A DNA stretch of 64,000 bases from Datura wrightii (taxonomy: Eukaryota; Streptophyta; Magnoliopsida; Solanales; Solanaceae), in the NCBI GenBank assembly GCA_035772735.1, contig JASDFA010000020.1, forward strand, positions 93,007,001 through 93,071,000, written 5' to 3'. A program made the translations under genes and the position numbers. Positions 46,883 to 59,447 of the stretch are shown piece after piece. Each line of letters opens with the position of its first letter. Position 1 is the first letter of the stretch. The notes below the pieces were generated by a model that had not been told where the DNA came from, made no database searches, and was given only the letters and a program-made list of their open reading frames with translations.

Positions 46883-47650
46883 CTAATAGAATCTTCGCGT
46901 ATCAAACAAGAACTTCTTCCTTCGTTGTGAAGTCATATCAGCTAGAATCATGTCACTCACTAGATAATTTGAATAATCAGCAAACCATGGGATCAAATCC
47001 TGTGATGCATCCAAAACCTGCTCATCTGGAAAAGCATCATCAATGTTGATCTCGTCCTTCAATCTTGCTTCTGCCTCCAACCTAGATAAATGATCAGCCA
47101 CCTGGTTTTCGATCCTTTACCTTGAAATCAAATTATTGTAAGAGCAATACCCATCTATGTAGCGTTCATTTAGCATCCTTCTTTGACATTAGGTATCATC
47201 ACGTTGCATGGTCAGTATGGACAATCACCTTAGTCTCAAGAAAGTATGCTCAAAACTTCTCGAATCCAATGACTACTGCTAGCAGCTCCTATTCAGTCAT
47301 GGTATAATTCTTCTGAGATGCATTGAGTGTCTTACTGGCATAATAGATTGGGTGAAATATCTTTGCTCTCCTTTGGCCAAATCCAGAACCTAGGGCAACT
47401 CTACTGGCATCACACATTACCTCAAACGGAAGCGACAAATCTGGGGCTACTATTAATGGGAGCTGAGTTGAGTCTCTCCTTCAGGAATTTGAAGGCTTTC
47501 AAACATGCTTCATCAAATACGAACTTCACCTCCTTCTCAAGTAGCTTGCATAATGGTTGTACAATTTTTGAGAAGTCCTTATGAACCTCCTATAGAACCC
47601 AGCATGCTCCAAAAAGCTCCAAATACCTTTGATAGAAATAGGTGGTGGCA
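46883..47650 (-). pseudogene. RNase H and integrase linker of G
   Basis: MCDASRVALG (RNase H, about 47420), YASKTLNASQKNYTMTE then a stop, and ADHLSRLE (47095) followed by the PWFADYSNYLV linker. Frames are broken at several points. Confidence 0.75.
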
Positions 47651-47659
47651 ATCCGGTTA

Positions 47660-48919
47660 TCACCTCGATTTTAGCTTTTTTCCACCCCATCCCTTTCATT
47701 GATATCTATGGCATAGCACAATCCCCTCTTTGACTATAAAATGGCATTTTTCCCGGTTGAGTACCAAATTAGTTTCTTCACACCTGCTTAGCACTTTACT
47801 CAATTTCTCAAGGTAATCTTCAAAAGAATCACCCACAATCGAGAATTCATCCATGAACATTTTGATGGTTTCCCCGACCATGTCTAAAAAGATGGACAGC
47901 ATATAGCATTGAAATGTGGCTTTTGTATTGCACAACCTAAAGGGCATCCTTCTGAAAGAAAAAGTCCCATAACGGTAGGTAAAGGTGGTTTTCTCTTGGT
48001 CCTTTCGAGCTATGGAGATTTGATTATACCCCATATAACTATCAAGGAAATAGTACCATCCTCTACCTGTCAACCTATCAAGCATCTAGTCCATGAAAGG
48101 CATCGCTAAATAGTCCTTCTATGTCTAATCATTGAGTCCATGCAAACACGCCAACCTGTAACCGGCCTTGTCAGAACTAGCGCATTTTTCTTATTTGGCA
48201 CCATCATGATTCAACCTTTCTTTGGTACACACTGCACTAGATTCACCTACATACTATCAGTAATGGAATAGACAACACCAGCATCTAGCCATTTAATAAT
48301 CTCCTTCTTCACCACCTCTTGTATAGGTGGATTCGTTGTTGATGCTCTATACTTGGTACATAGTTTGGCTCCAGTTGAATTTTGTGGGTGCATATGCCTT
48401 GAGGGATACCGTTGATGTCAACAATGGTCCAACCAATTGCCTGTTTGAACTTTCTCAATACTGACACTAGGGCCTCAACTTGCCACTTTACAAGATCTAT
48501 AGCAATGATCACCGGCAAGGTACTGTTCTCCGCCAAAAATGCATATTTCAGGTGTGGAGGTAGGACTTTAAGCTCCAATACTAATGGTACTTCAACTGAT
48601 GGTTTTTCTGGAGGGGTTTCACGATTTTTAAGATCAAGGTCCAGCTTCTTCGTCCTGAAGTTGTAGGACCCCATTCCTTCCAATGCATTTACCATCTCGG
48701 TGTACCCTTGGACATCAGCCCATCAAAGTTCATTAGTATTTCTGCTAGTTTCTCAACACTCAGCCTTTCTTCCAAGGGCACAAGAGACTTCTTATCCTCT
48801 ATATTGTTGGTCATAAAGGTTGCTTTCAAGATAGGGTATATGTATGGTAGCCTGAATAGAAACAAACAAAAGAAAAAATGTAGATGAGGAAATAACGACT
48901 GAAAACTAAATAAAAGCAA
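47660..48919 (-). pseudogene. Reverse transcriptase of G
   Basis: 48919-48689 holds the Athila segment before RT (PLEERL, LMNFDG). 48695-48309 holds PLVLELKVLPPHLKYAFL, AIGWTIVDINGI and CTHKIQL. 48085-47696 holds the palm with GYNQI, FTYRYGTFSFRRMPF and the catalytic motif. The latter reads FMDE instead of FMDD, so the second catalytic Asp is replaced by Glu, probably abolishing activity. Frameshifts occur in 48090-48310. Confidence 0.8.
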
Positions 48920-48941
48920 TTAATCTAATCCTAAGTTGTAT

Positions 48942-48959
48942 TCCCCGTCAACGGCGCCA
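48942..48959 (-). other. Primer binding site of G
   Basis: Minus strand TGGCGCCGTTGACGGGGA, tRNA-Asp-type, five bases after the LTR end CACATCA at 48964. Confidence 0.8.
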
Positions 48960-48963
48960 TTTT

Positions 48964-49170
48964 TGATGTGCTTAAATTAAACCCCTAAAGAATTATTACA
49001 CGGACATTGTCAATAAAGAACCTAACTTATATTGGGGTTGATCCCACAAGGAATAGGGTCAAGATACAGACTAATGCTAGTATTCACACTTTTATTTCAA
49101 TTATTTCCTAAAGGGGGTTTTGTAAAACAAGTAACAATAATTTCAAAGAGAGTTGTAACCAATAGTTATA
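48964..49170 (-). repeat. 5' LTR of G, inner end only
   Basis: Contains GGGATCAACCCCAATATAAG like other Athila LTR ends. Cut at 49170 by the next insertion. Confidence 0.6.
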
Positions 49171-50026
49171 TGTAACACCCCAAAGTCCATACGATTAAAC
49201 CCTAGGCATATAGCACGTTTAATAGAAAATTCTACATTTTTTCTCTCAGAATGACTCGTGCTATGAGTCGTTGTTCCTTGGTATGGGTTGTAGGGGGGAA
49301 TCATGGTAAGCCAGTAGTCATTGTTAGGAGTCGTGGTAAGCTACTGGTTGTCAGATCTTGGACCTACGAGTTAAGGTAAGACTCATCATGTGATGTAACA
49401 GGTCCTAGGTAAGGGTCATAGTATCTATTGAAGTTGCTGGCTTGGAGGAAATGACGAGTCATGGTACGGCTGGTTGTAGGGAACAATGAGTCATTGTATG
49501 TAGTCGTGGGATGTCAAGCTGAGGGATGAAGACCCTAATCATGAGCCATGGTATGACTCATTATAGGACTCAACGAGTCATTGTGAGGCCCGTCATTTGA
49601 GAAATAGTAAGCATGGAAATGTAGTTGCCTAGAAACGAGAGGAAACCACGAGTCATTGTTTGTGGGTATGACTCGCGGTACGACTCGTGGTACCTGGCAG
49701 AGAGATTTTAACTGCATGTTCCTGGAGGTATTTTTGTAAATTCTTAAGCTTCTAATTTCCAAATGAAATCATTTTGATCCCTGTAAGGAGTGTTTTAAGA
49801 GGGTTTAGACTAGCTTAAGTCATTAGGCTCCCATGCATGTATTGTATTGAATTTCTCTATCAAGATCAAACTAGAATTTCTCAATTTCTTCATCCATTCT
49901 CTTGGGATTTCAAGGCTAGTTCGGAAATTAGTTTACCCAGGTATGTAGGGCCATGAATGGGATTTCTTCCATCCTCATGCCCAAATTTCTCCTTTAATTC
50001 ATGAATTCAAGTTCTTAATCAAGTGT
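49171..50026 (+). repeat. A-type LTR, 5' part, inserted in G's LTR
   Basis: Starts TGTAACACCCCAAAG at 49171. The word array ATGACTCGTG / GAGTCATTG / GTCGTGGTA over 49250-49690 and the following block around 49850-49990 match A's 5' LTR in order and wording. Interrupted by the CACTA element at 50027. The expected target duplication TTATA cannot be checked because the right end is outside the window. Confidence 0.65.
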
Positions 50027-50660
50027 CACTACTACAAAGAGGGCCTTTAGCAGCAATTAAAAATATGTTTAGCGGCAATACTAATTGCTGCTATAACATA
50101 TACCAGCGATTAGGCTTTTGCCACTATACATGGGGTCGCTAAAACCTTTAACGACCATTTACAAAAGTGCCGATAAATGTTATTTAATTGCCGTTAAAAT
50201 TCATAAGCTCTAATGGCAATTGTTAGCGACACTTATAATAGCTGCTAAATACATTTTGAAAATGACCTACTCCGCCTTTTAGCGTCAATTATAATGGCCG
50301 CAAAAAGGGCATTTTTTATGCCTATTGAGTAGAGGCAATTATAATGGCTGATAAATCTATTCCCTAGATGGTTGTGTAACACTTTTGTTGTCTATTCATA
50401 TTACTACTAAATCCAATTTAATTGTCGCTAAAATTTACCTACTTTAACGACTATTGTTAGCGTCAATTATAATGACCACTACGTTTAACCCAAAAATGAT
50501 TGCGTGAACACTTTTGATGTCTATATTTATTGCCACTAAATCTAAATAAATTCCAACTAGAAATTACATATATTAACAGCTATTGTGTAGCCACAATTAT
50601 AATGGCTACTAAGTACATTTCTGAAATGGCTATATCAATAATTATAATGGTAAGTACTAA
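50027..50660. repeat. CACTA terminus and subterminal repeats
   Basis: The terminal motif is followed by at least ten degenerate words such as TTAGCGGCAAT, AATTATAATGGC and TGCTAAA in both orientations. These are the usual binding zone for the element's TnpA protein. Confidence 0.75.
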
Positions 50661-51540
50661 TAAAACACACTATTGTAATTCATAAAAATATAATATATTT
50701 CATTAACTCAAGATAGAGAAAAGCAAGTACTAATTCATAATGCTAATGTAATTAACGAACTAAAAGATATTCTTTTCTGTTTAAACTAAATAGCTAACGT
50801 CATTGTAATTGTTCCTATCAATAACAAATTTCTAAATGCATATCCCTCAAACAAATCCGCAACTGATCTTCATAGTATTGTAATCTTCTTCCTGCTATTC
50901 GAACATCATATTGTATGACCTAAAATATTAAAATGAATAAATGTCAAAAGGTGAAATCTAATGTTAAAAAGAGTAGTAGAATTTATAAATCTAATATATT
51001 ATGAAATTGGTTAGACTCAGAATTTTACCAAATTTTACTAACATTTTTAAAAATTTCGGTAGAGTCTCCCCTGTAAATAGGACTACCAAATTTTCAAACT
51101 TTTTAGAAAAGAAATTCTATCTTAAAGACACAGCCCAACATCTAACATCTCAAAATAGGAAGCTCAAGAAACATACAACAAATGGAGTACATCCAAAGTT
51201 ACCTCATTATTAAGAAGAACAATACATAAACTCTACAGAATAGGTGTTCGAATCAAATATTTAGCGTCAAAAACACCAACACCAACATATCGCAAATTCA
51301 TATAAGGAGTGCAATGTTAACATATTCAGATAAATGAATTATACTATGAGAAGATGGATTATTTTCAACAATATTATGTCCTTTAAACAACATTTGTGGT
51401 GATTGTTGTACTCGTTCATGGTCACTATTTGCATCAAGAACCTAAAAAGTAGACAACATTATTTTTGTTAGATTAAAATTTCAATAACATGTCTCAAACA
51501 CTAAAAATTGAGTTACCTGGCCATATAAAACTCCATTGAT
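50661..51540. other. AT-rich region without clear genes inside the CACTA element
   Basis: Nothing recognisable beyond AT-rich sequence, probably the 3' flank of the TnpA-like gene. Confidence 0.4.
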
Positions 51541-52221
51541 AGTCTAAGTTATAGATAACTCATTAGGGCCATTTTTGCTCATTGCTTTTCTCATCCATGC
51601 TAATTCAGATAGCAACTTCTCTTGATTTTGTTTCACCAAACTTATTTCTTCATTTTGTTTTCCATTTAACTCTTTTAAGTGTGTTATCTCTTATTCTAAC
51701 CTTTTTATAACCTCATTAGATGAATTATCTTCCACAATATTTTCAAAAGAAGATCTACTACCCCATAGTGCAGAAGGTGTTGGACCAAGTCCTAAACCAC
51801 GAACATAACCTACTTGGAAATACACATCTTCTTCCCAAGAAACAGAGCGAGGATGTTGCTCATTTGATCCCTCACTATTACTCAACTTTTCATTGATCAT
51901 GTCTTGTTTAATTAAGTAACCAAATATTATAATAATAATGACAAAATTTCAACCTAATTCCTACAACCAAATGTCCCTGTGGCTACAATGCCTCCAAATT
52001 TTGACAAGACAGGTTTCAAACACTTAACACATTAATGAATTTGAATTAATCATTATGATTTAATGAGCATTGGTATACAATTGGATATGTCCTTATTCTT
52101 TTCTGTTAATTATTATGTGCCAAAAAAAACTGAAATCATAGGCGCGGTTCCTCATAAGTTAACATCTCAAGTTTACGATTGAAAATATGAAATAATCAAA
52201 GACAAATAATGAGATGCAAAT

Positions 52222-52509
52222 AAGATCAGGGAAGACTTGAATGAGAGATTCACTATGGTGAATGGCATGAGGATTCTATTCCTTCACTAAGAGATTCATA
52301 CTCTATTAGGAAGAATAGAGACTATAACTAACTATTTTTCTAAATTAAAGGATATTTTGGGATGAATTTGATGCCCTCATACCATGTTCAGTTTGCCTCT
52401 GCCTAGAGTCAGTACGTTTGCTAGGTAGTAAATAACTATTTTTCTAAATTAAAGCACTTTTTCATACAACTATAGGCAGAAACTAAGAAGTAGATCAACT
52501 AAAATAATC
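52222..52509 (+). repeat. Captured Copia gag fragment, copy 1
   Basis: Plus strand reads NERFTMVNGMRI, ITNYFSKLKD and, after frame changes, WDEFDALIPC, the Ty1/copia gag signature. Repeated at 53374-53660 in the same orientation. Confidence 0.65.
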
Positions 52510-52776
52510 CAGAAACACGAATATCTCATAAAAACTTGTAATCGAGATACAATGCTGCAATAATTGAGTACAAAATTCTTTAAAAAATAAAAAATAAACA
52601 ATTGTAGCTGTAATTTCTTTTTGCTGTATTCCCGAGATTAGGCCATAAAGTCTGATGTAACATATAAGTTAAGAAAAGAAAAAGTAAAAGACGTCTAGCT
52701 ACATTCAAGATGGTGCTTAGCATTGGTGATACAAAACTCACTTCCTCTATTTCTTCATTGAATTTTATGATCACCC

Positions 52777-52804
52777 ATATATATATATATATGTATATAT
52801 ATAT
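52777..52804. repeat. AT microsatellite
   Basis: Alternating AT with one G interruption, in the intron of the TnpA-like gene. Confidence 0.8.
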
Positions 52805-53373
52805 TCTTAAATGAATCAAGAAACCTTAATGCACATCCAAAAAACAAAACAAACATGGAAAAAGAAAAAGGAACAAACATTACCTTCTAAAGCAGAATCA
52901 TCATAGAAATATTCCAATGTTGAACTAGCAATTAAATCGGGAGATGAATTTACACAGAGTCTACTCATGATCAATATCTCCAAAAAAGGAAAAGTAAAAA
53001 AGAAGAGAAAAATCTCAAGAAAGACAGAGAGGGAATGAAGTATATAGAGAATAAAAATGAAATGGAATGAATGCTAAATTAAGAAGAAAAGGGTACTTTC
53101 TAAATTATTTTTTCTTTCTTATCAGATTGTACAAAAAAGATAATTATAATATGATTTGAGAGATCCAAAGAAGAGAGATTGCTTTGCAAACCCTCATTCT
53201 GTTTCTCTTCTTTCCTTCTATGCTCTCATTATCTGAGAAATATTATTAAGTACTATGAGAAAAAACAATAAAATAAAAATGTTGTCCTATTCTATTTCTG
53301 TAGTATTCACTATTTTTGTTGGGAGTTAGCTCGTCAGAGAGAATGGTTGGCTCATTGCAGTTATTTTTTAAAC

Positions 53374-53660
53374 AAGATCAGGGAAGACTTGAATGAGAGG
53401 TTCACTATGGTGAATGGTATGAGGATTCTATTCCTTCACTAAGAGATTCATACTCTAACAGGAAGAATAGTGACTATAACTAACTATTTTTCTAAGTTAA
53501 TGGATCTTTTGAGATGAATTTATGCCCTCATACCATATTCAGTCTGCCTCTGCCTAGAGTCAGTAAATATGCTAGGCAATAAGTAACTATTTTTCTAAAT
53601 TAAAGCACTTTGTCATACAACTATAGGCAGAAACTAAGCAGTAGATCAACTAAAATAATC
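53374..53660 (+). repeat. Captured Copia gag fragment, copy 2
   Basis: Direct repeat of 52222-52509 with scattered substitutions and small indels. Both copies start at AAGATCAGGGAAGAC and end at AAAATAATC. Confidence 0.65.
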
Positions 53661-54783
53661 AAAGTAAAGAATAAATCAAGCACAACATATCTTAGTGAAA
53701 GAAAGAAATCATATTGCTATTATATTTCACAAAGTAGACAACAATAATTGATAAATGAAAATTAATGAAGAATTGCATAACAAAGGAGAATCCTAGTAAG
53801 GAATAAATTTTATTCTACTTTATTAAAAAAAAGCAAATAAGAAAAATCTTACAATTGTCCTCGTAGACTCTTCATCTAGTGGTCTACCGTTACATTGTTT
53901 GTGAGTCAGTATAAAAATTTGTGCTCGTGTAGGCTCAATCCCATTTTCAGCCTAATACATTAATTGATGTCAAACAAGCGTGACAAAAAGAGTTTTAAAA
54001 TATTATCAGCTTTAATTTATAAATGAACACCTTCTCGTCCATCAAGGTGGCAATACTTTTCAATCCTCCCGTGTGTGGCATCTTTTGCTTGGCCCTATTG
54101 TTTCTGTTTCTTTGGCTACGCCGCTGTCATTGAAACATAAAAAAACATGTTATAGTTTATACATAAAGGTATATTTTTCTAGGAAATATGAGTTCTTAAG
54201 ACTTCTAAAATTGATGATACCTTAGCATTTTCTGAAACCCAATAGGAGATAGACCGATCCACTAATCCCTTGGTATACAATTCGGTTTATTCTTCAACAA
54301 CACATCTTTGGTCTTAAATTTTATCATATAAACACTTTTTAAATCACATTTATAATCTTTCCATTTCTTTCCTATTGACTTTATGACAAAATCTTCTCCA
54401 TGTGCTGGGATAGAACACTTCTTCTAGAAAAAACAAAAACAAATATTTATAAGATATCATGCCAAATGGAAATAACATCTTAAAAGATTCATGTATCATA
54501 AGATAATAATAACTCCATACCCTCACAAACTCTACCAATTTCTTCTTTTCATCTTTGTCAAATCTTCTCCGATCATTATGTGTAACGGTGTTTTTTCTGG
54601 AGTTATAGCGATAATTCCTAGAAAGCTTGCAAGCTTGCGACCATCTTTTCCAATGTCTTGATTACGAATATTAAACGGGACAACAACTATCTTTCCTGGA
54701 GGTAGCTTCCAAATATCTTTTAGTAATATGGGCCCATGAACCTTCCTTTCTTCCAAAGTACCTGGAAAAGATTTAAAGGTCAT

Positions 54784-55734
54784 TAATCATTTATCATATC
54801 TAGGTAATTATAGGACTATCAACTAAGCATGGTTGGACCTAAGAAAAGAACCACCGTGAGCTTCATTTTCTTGCAAAAGAGTGAAGGAGTGAGAGAGGCT
54901 ATGGCTGCTTATCACTGCTATTTCAGTACTATAAAGTTTTCATAATAGTCTTCTCTTTATGCACATTACTGATGAGACAAATGCAATTCATTCTGATGGA
55001 AATTCTACTTTATGTTGTTAACCAACAATAATTTCTTTGGAATGTAGTTAAAGAAGGAAGGGAGAAGGAATGAGTATGACATACATAAATTGCTAGCTTT
55101 AAATCAGCAACAAAAGATGGTGAGCATTTTACGTTCCTCTATGTCTGTCATTCTTCTCCAGTTGTTATAATGAAGAGAAATTTGATGTATATTCTAGTTG
55201 TGACAACCAAAAAATCAAGCTATCTAAAGTCTAACTTAAATGCTACGATTCTACTTCATAAAATGGATATGTGTAAGCGGGCATTCGAGTTGATCCCTGA
55301 AGAAAAATTCAGCCACTTGAACATCTATTCTACCAGATTAGAAGATAGCCTATTTCTTAAAAAACTTTGTCATTTAACATTTGTCATGGAGGAATGTGAA
55401 AGAAAACAAAAGAGTCTAGATATGTTACTAAAAAGGACAACTCTAAACCTGTAATACTTAGTACACAAACTAAACATACTCTTCCTTCTGTATTTATAAA
55501 GCAATCTATTAACAAAATTTCATCTACGCTAAGAAAAATCTCTCTGCGAGACAATATTTCTGTAAGGGAGAGAATTGACATGCACTACCAAAACATACGC
55601 TATGAACAACATGCCTGTAATTCTAAAATCCAGACTTTTGAATATTCCTCTATACTGAAATTTATGCCAAAGAGACACTTGCACGGAACTAGCACCAATA
55701 ATAGCATTGAAATATAGAGGCAGTTCAAGTGGAA
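54784..55734. other. Unassigned part of the CACTA element
   Basis: Short ORFs on both strands with no family signal; likely intron or intergenic sequence between the two transposon genes. Confidence 0.35.
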
Positions 55735-55935
55735 AACCAATTCATTATTGTTACCTGATTCATCATTTCATTGCTCTTCGGTGCCAGTAATTCTCAAATT
55801 ATTAGAGTCACCATCATGTGTTTGGTCTTGAGAAAAGTTTCGACCAGCCATCAATTGATCCATATAAGGTCGTACAATTTTATCATCACGTTTTTTAATT
55901 GTAAATCTGCATCCAGCTCTGGTTCGCATAGTTCC
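55735..55935 (-). pseudogene. Possible first exon of the TnpA-like gene
   Basis: Minus strand from about 55930: an open stretch beginning MRTRAGCRFTIKKRDD and ending after RITGTEEQ at about 55770. It lies upstream of the TnpA domain and downstream of the transposase. Assignment is by position only. Confidence 0.35.
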
Positions 55936-56072
55936 TTCTCCAAATAAAGTAATTATGTAAAGCCTTATTGCAAAGATACTTCACAAGCTATGAGGTATTT
56001 AAGCACCAAAAATATTATTACTCAAATTCTAATGATAAGATCACATTAGTATCCCATAATATTACAAACATT

Positions 56073-57373
56073 TTATAATATAGCTAAGTCGGTGGCAACA
56101 CTCTGCATTGAGGACTCAAACTGCATACTATGTTCATCTCCCATATCAAAAATGTCTCGAGGTTCAATTAACCTAGGGACAAACCATTCATGATCTTTAG
56201 GATCTCGCACAAATATTACTTGTTGTGCTTGGTTTGCAAAAGTAAAAGGCTTATGACTTCCTCGATTGCCAGAGTCTATTAGATGTGAGAAGTTCACAAG
56301 TGTGAAACCTAATTCATCTTCCTTAAATCTATACCTTTGGTTACATCAACCTAATCACACTTAAATAAGACAACCTTAAACTCTTCATAGTAATTTAACT
56401 CCACAATATCATTCAATCGGCCATAATAGGTGATATTTTCAAACTTAGGAGTATTGGCGCTTGTACTTGCATAACTTTCAATCATCGAAATGACCATAAC
56501 ACCACTATTTTGTGTCTCCATGAACTCTTCACATTGTTTTGTTTGAAATTGATACCCATTATTGACATTGCACTCCTTGAATCTTCTTGCAATGTAAGTT
56601 GGCCCTTTTGAAAGGAACTGGACATCCTTTGGGATGTTTGATGTATCCTCCAATTCCTTCACCTAACCAAATAAAAATATACAACTCTAAATACCAATAC
56701 AAGTACAAGGATAATAGCTTAAAGAAATTATTGACTTAATCAAACTACTTACTTGCTCCTTGAACCACTCATTAAATGTATCAAAATGCAAACGATCAAG
56801 TTGATGTTGTGTAAGACGACGCTTACGATATAGTCTTTTGATTTCAGCAATATGTTCACTATTATGAAATTCAAGTATATCAAATTTTTATCAAAGAAAG
56901 CAACATACAAATATTTAGAAATCGATATACCACTCACTTTTTATAGTTCTCAACCACCTCTGATTTGCAATTTAAAAGCACATGTCGATGTTCTTGCAAC
57001 TATGTTTTACCGTCCAATTCAAATGCATCTGTCATGCCAGCAGGTTCCCTAACAGAAAGGAATAGACACCCTTCTCTCTCAATCTGATGCTCAATCTCAT
57101 CATCACTTTTTCTCGACCAATAAGACCTGGAATCTCCACCTTCCAAATATCGTACGCAAAATGTCAAACACTCATTTGCAATATATGTTTCTGCTATTGA
57201 ACCTTCTGGCCATGAACGATTATGAACATATGATTTAAAAGTGCCCAACTACCTATTACACATAGTAATTCTATTAGTCTAATTCTTTCATGGTTAATAA
57301 CTTAATATGTATAACAAAATCCAATGTTATTTTGCATACCTCTCAATTGGGTACATCCAGCGATGATGTACAA
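56073..57373 (-). pseudogene. CACTA transposase, C-terminal part
   Basis: At 57373-57345 the minus strand encodes HHRWMYPIE; 57248-57000 continues MGTFKSYVHNRSWPEGSIAE and TFCVRYLEG (DUF4218 C-terminus). 56662-56351 has ARRFKECNVNNGYQF and YYEEFKVVLFKCDW (DUF4216-like). 56297-56073 has FANQAQQVIFVRDPKDHEW. Intron-like AT-rich gaps separate the pieces. The catalytic N-terminal part is beyond the insertion of C. The protein would cut and move the element. Confidence 0.75.
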
Positions 57374-59447
57374 TGTTACACCTCATAAAAGTTAATGATT
57401 AGTAAGCGTACGCGTAGATTCGTGAGGAATAAAGAGAGCACGATGCATGTAGAAAAGCCTCGAAAGCAGGATTGAGCGAGGTTAGGCTGCGAAGGGCCAG
57501 CGCGACACTCCAGCCGGTAAGGCACCGGCTAGCGTGGCGCACCGGCCCACTGGCGCGATGAGCGGCACGACGCGGGGCTGCTACTGGCGCCCCTCTGCCA
57601 CCTCCCTAATATATATAAATAGTCCCTTATTTCAATTTTAATTCATTCTTATATGTTATCCACGGCTAGAGAGAACAGGGAACGAAGAAATCAAATAATT
57701 TTCATCTGTTTATGCGGCAAAACACCGCCTGAATTCAAATTAACTTCGAGTATTGAAGTTTAAGGCTACAGGGAGCATTGCTACGGAGTTATTTTCATGA
57801 AATTCGCCCAAAAAATATTAACCTCACCGACCAAAGTCGTTGGAATTGCTCCAAACTAATCTCTATATGATAACTGGATTCAAGTAAGCATTTCTCTCTT
57901 TTGGACTTTTGAGAAATTACGAGTTTTCTACTGTGCTCCATTAAGTTGAAATATAGTTAATATTTATATATAAAGTTATCATTTTTGCCAAACTACTTAC
58001 TGAAACTAGCCATATTCCCCTAGTAATATGATTGCAGTTGAGAAGAACAGTTAAATACGAACTAAAACTCACCAGTTAATCAGTAATCAGCAAACGAGGT
58101 ATTTTAAGGCGGTTTCCTTCAGCAAGTTAGTTTCTTTAGCCTGATAAGTCAGTTTGAATCCCAATAAGAATACCAGAAGCTTGTCTATTGTAATTAGTTG
58201 TTGTTATTAGCTGAAACCCGTATTCCATGTTTAGTTTGTGATGGATTATGCCTGTATAGCCTTCATGACCGACCCCAGGGTTATTAGCTGTGTCGACGCC
58301 CGCCAGAGGCGAGATGACATCGCTCTATAGAGCGGTATGCCGTCTGCGAGGGACGAATATGGGGTCCCAGGTCCTTATACAGTCCATTCCATGGGTGGGC
58401 TATTATATGTCGTGGTTGTCTCTACACACCCCCGTCGAGCCTAGTGCCCGGGGTGCAAATATCAGGAGTCCACTGGACTCAAACACAGCTACAGTCAGGA
58501 GCCGAGCGGGCTCAATTGCAGACCCAGGGGACTGGTAGGATGGCTATAGCTATTAGTTTACCTAGTACGACCTCGATAGGGGTATATAGACTGAAGTGTA
58601 CTCACCAGGGCTTATGGGGAGCCCAGGTGGGTTATTCCGTGCTGGTTGTACCTTCTGGCTTATGGGGGCCAGGTAAGGTTCTTATTTCTTTAGTTATTTA
58701 TAAATTAGACAATAGAGCGTTTAGTTACTCAGGTATGATCTCTATTCCTCCATTTCAGTACTCTTAGTTCTATCTCTTTATTTCAGTCATTTACAATTAT
58801 TGTCTTACATATTCAGTACATATTGTACTAACACCCTTCCTGGGGCGCTGCATTACTTGCCTGCAGGTGTAGATAGATGAGGAGCTGGTCCCTCTTAGCT
58901 TTTATCAAAGATTAGCGGAAGAGTCGTCTCCTTTCTTCCGGAGCTTATAGATAGAAGGTTTACTCCTTTTTTTATTGTACAGTTTATGGGTAGGTCGGAG
59001 CCCTATCCTGACCATCATATTACTCCTAGAGGCTTGCAGATTGTTTCTATTTCCCTGTGGTTCGTTTTTGATGGCCGTGTGGGGCCCATATGTGTTTTCA
59101 TTTATGTGTTGGCCGTGTGGGGCCTTGTTTAGCTGTCAGTAGCGGCCTTGTCAGCCATAGTTTAGCTTAGCATTAGATTTACCTTATATTCATAACTAGA
59201 CATCATGGTGGTCTTGTCGGCCTGCATAGAATTCAATGTTATTGCCTATTTGTGGTTAGCTGTTTTCCTTTACAGGTGGCTATAAGGCCTTGTCGGCCAG
59301 AGGTTGTATTTACAACTGAGATATAGCCCGTTGTTTTCCTGATTTGGGGAGTAAGCCTGCACTAGGAGTACACAGACTTAGTTAAGTAAGTTCAGATCCT
59401 AGTAGGGCACCAAGTGCCAGTCATGCCTCCCAAGGTGGGGCATGACA
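57374..59447 (+). repeat. 5' LTR of C
   Basis: Starts TGTTACACCTC and ends AAGGTGGGGCATGACA. GC-rich array (GCACCGGC, GGCGCACCGG, GGCGCGATG) at 57480-57600, then TATATAAATA at 57612-57621. Hairpins at 58321-58334, 58466-58480, 58499-58513, 58655-58672 and 58815-58829 are counterparts of those in B. Confidence 0.85.

Larger units (their letters stand above)
44822..49170 (-). mobile_element. Athila-type element G, minus strand, lacking gag and protease
   Basis: From high to low coordinates: LTR end, primer site, a short leader, RT, RNase H, integrase, the end-of-pol hairpin and a noncoding tail cut at 44821. Only about 20-180 bases separate the primer site from the RT-linker homology, so gag and protease are deleted. 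Confidence 0.75.
51541..54783 (-). pseudogene. TnpA-like CACTA gene, multi-exon
   Basis: Minus strand. 54783-54532: PFNIRNQDIGKDGRKLASFLG, the plant transposase (PTTA/En-Spm) domain start. About 54424-54221: KSIGKKWKDYK and ISYWVSENAK with one frameshift or stop. Exon 54123-54031: NRAKQKMPHTGGLKSIATLMDE. Exon 53951-53853: EPTRAQIFILTHK. Introns 54220-54124 and 54030-53952 have GT...AG ends and keep the frame. The last exon, about 51900-51541, has YVRGLGLGPTP and a coiled-coil. TnpA proteins bind subterminal repeats. Copia fragments lie in the long intron. Confidence 0.7.
50027..57373 (-). mobile_element. CACTA (En/Spm-type) DNA transposon, partial
   Basis: Terminal CACTACTACAAAGAGGGCC at 50027, a subterminal repeat zone, and minus-strand remnants of a TnpA-like gene and a transposase with DUF4216/DUF4218-like parts. 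Element C interrupts it at 57374, so the other terminus is outside the window. Three bases before the terminus (TGT) would be the target duplication. Confidence 0.8.

Noticed and set aside
55170..55454. 94-residue plus-strand ORF in the CACTA element
   Set aside because: No family signal, and it runs opposite to the transposon genes; probably chance.
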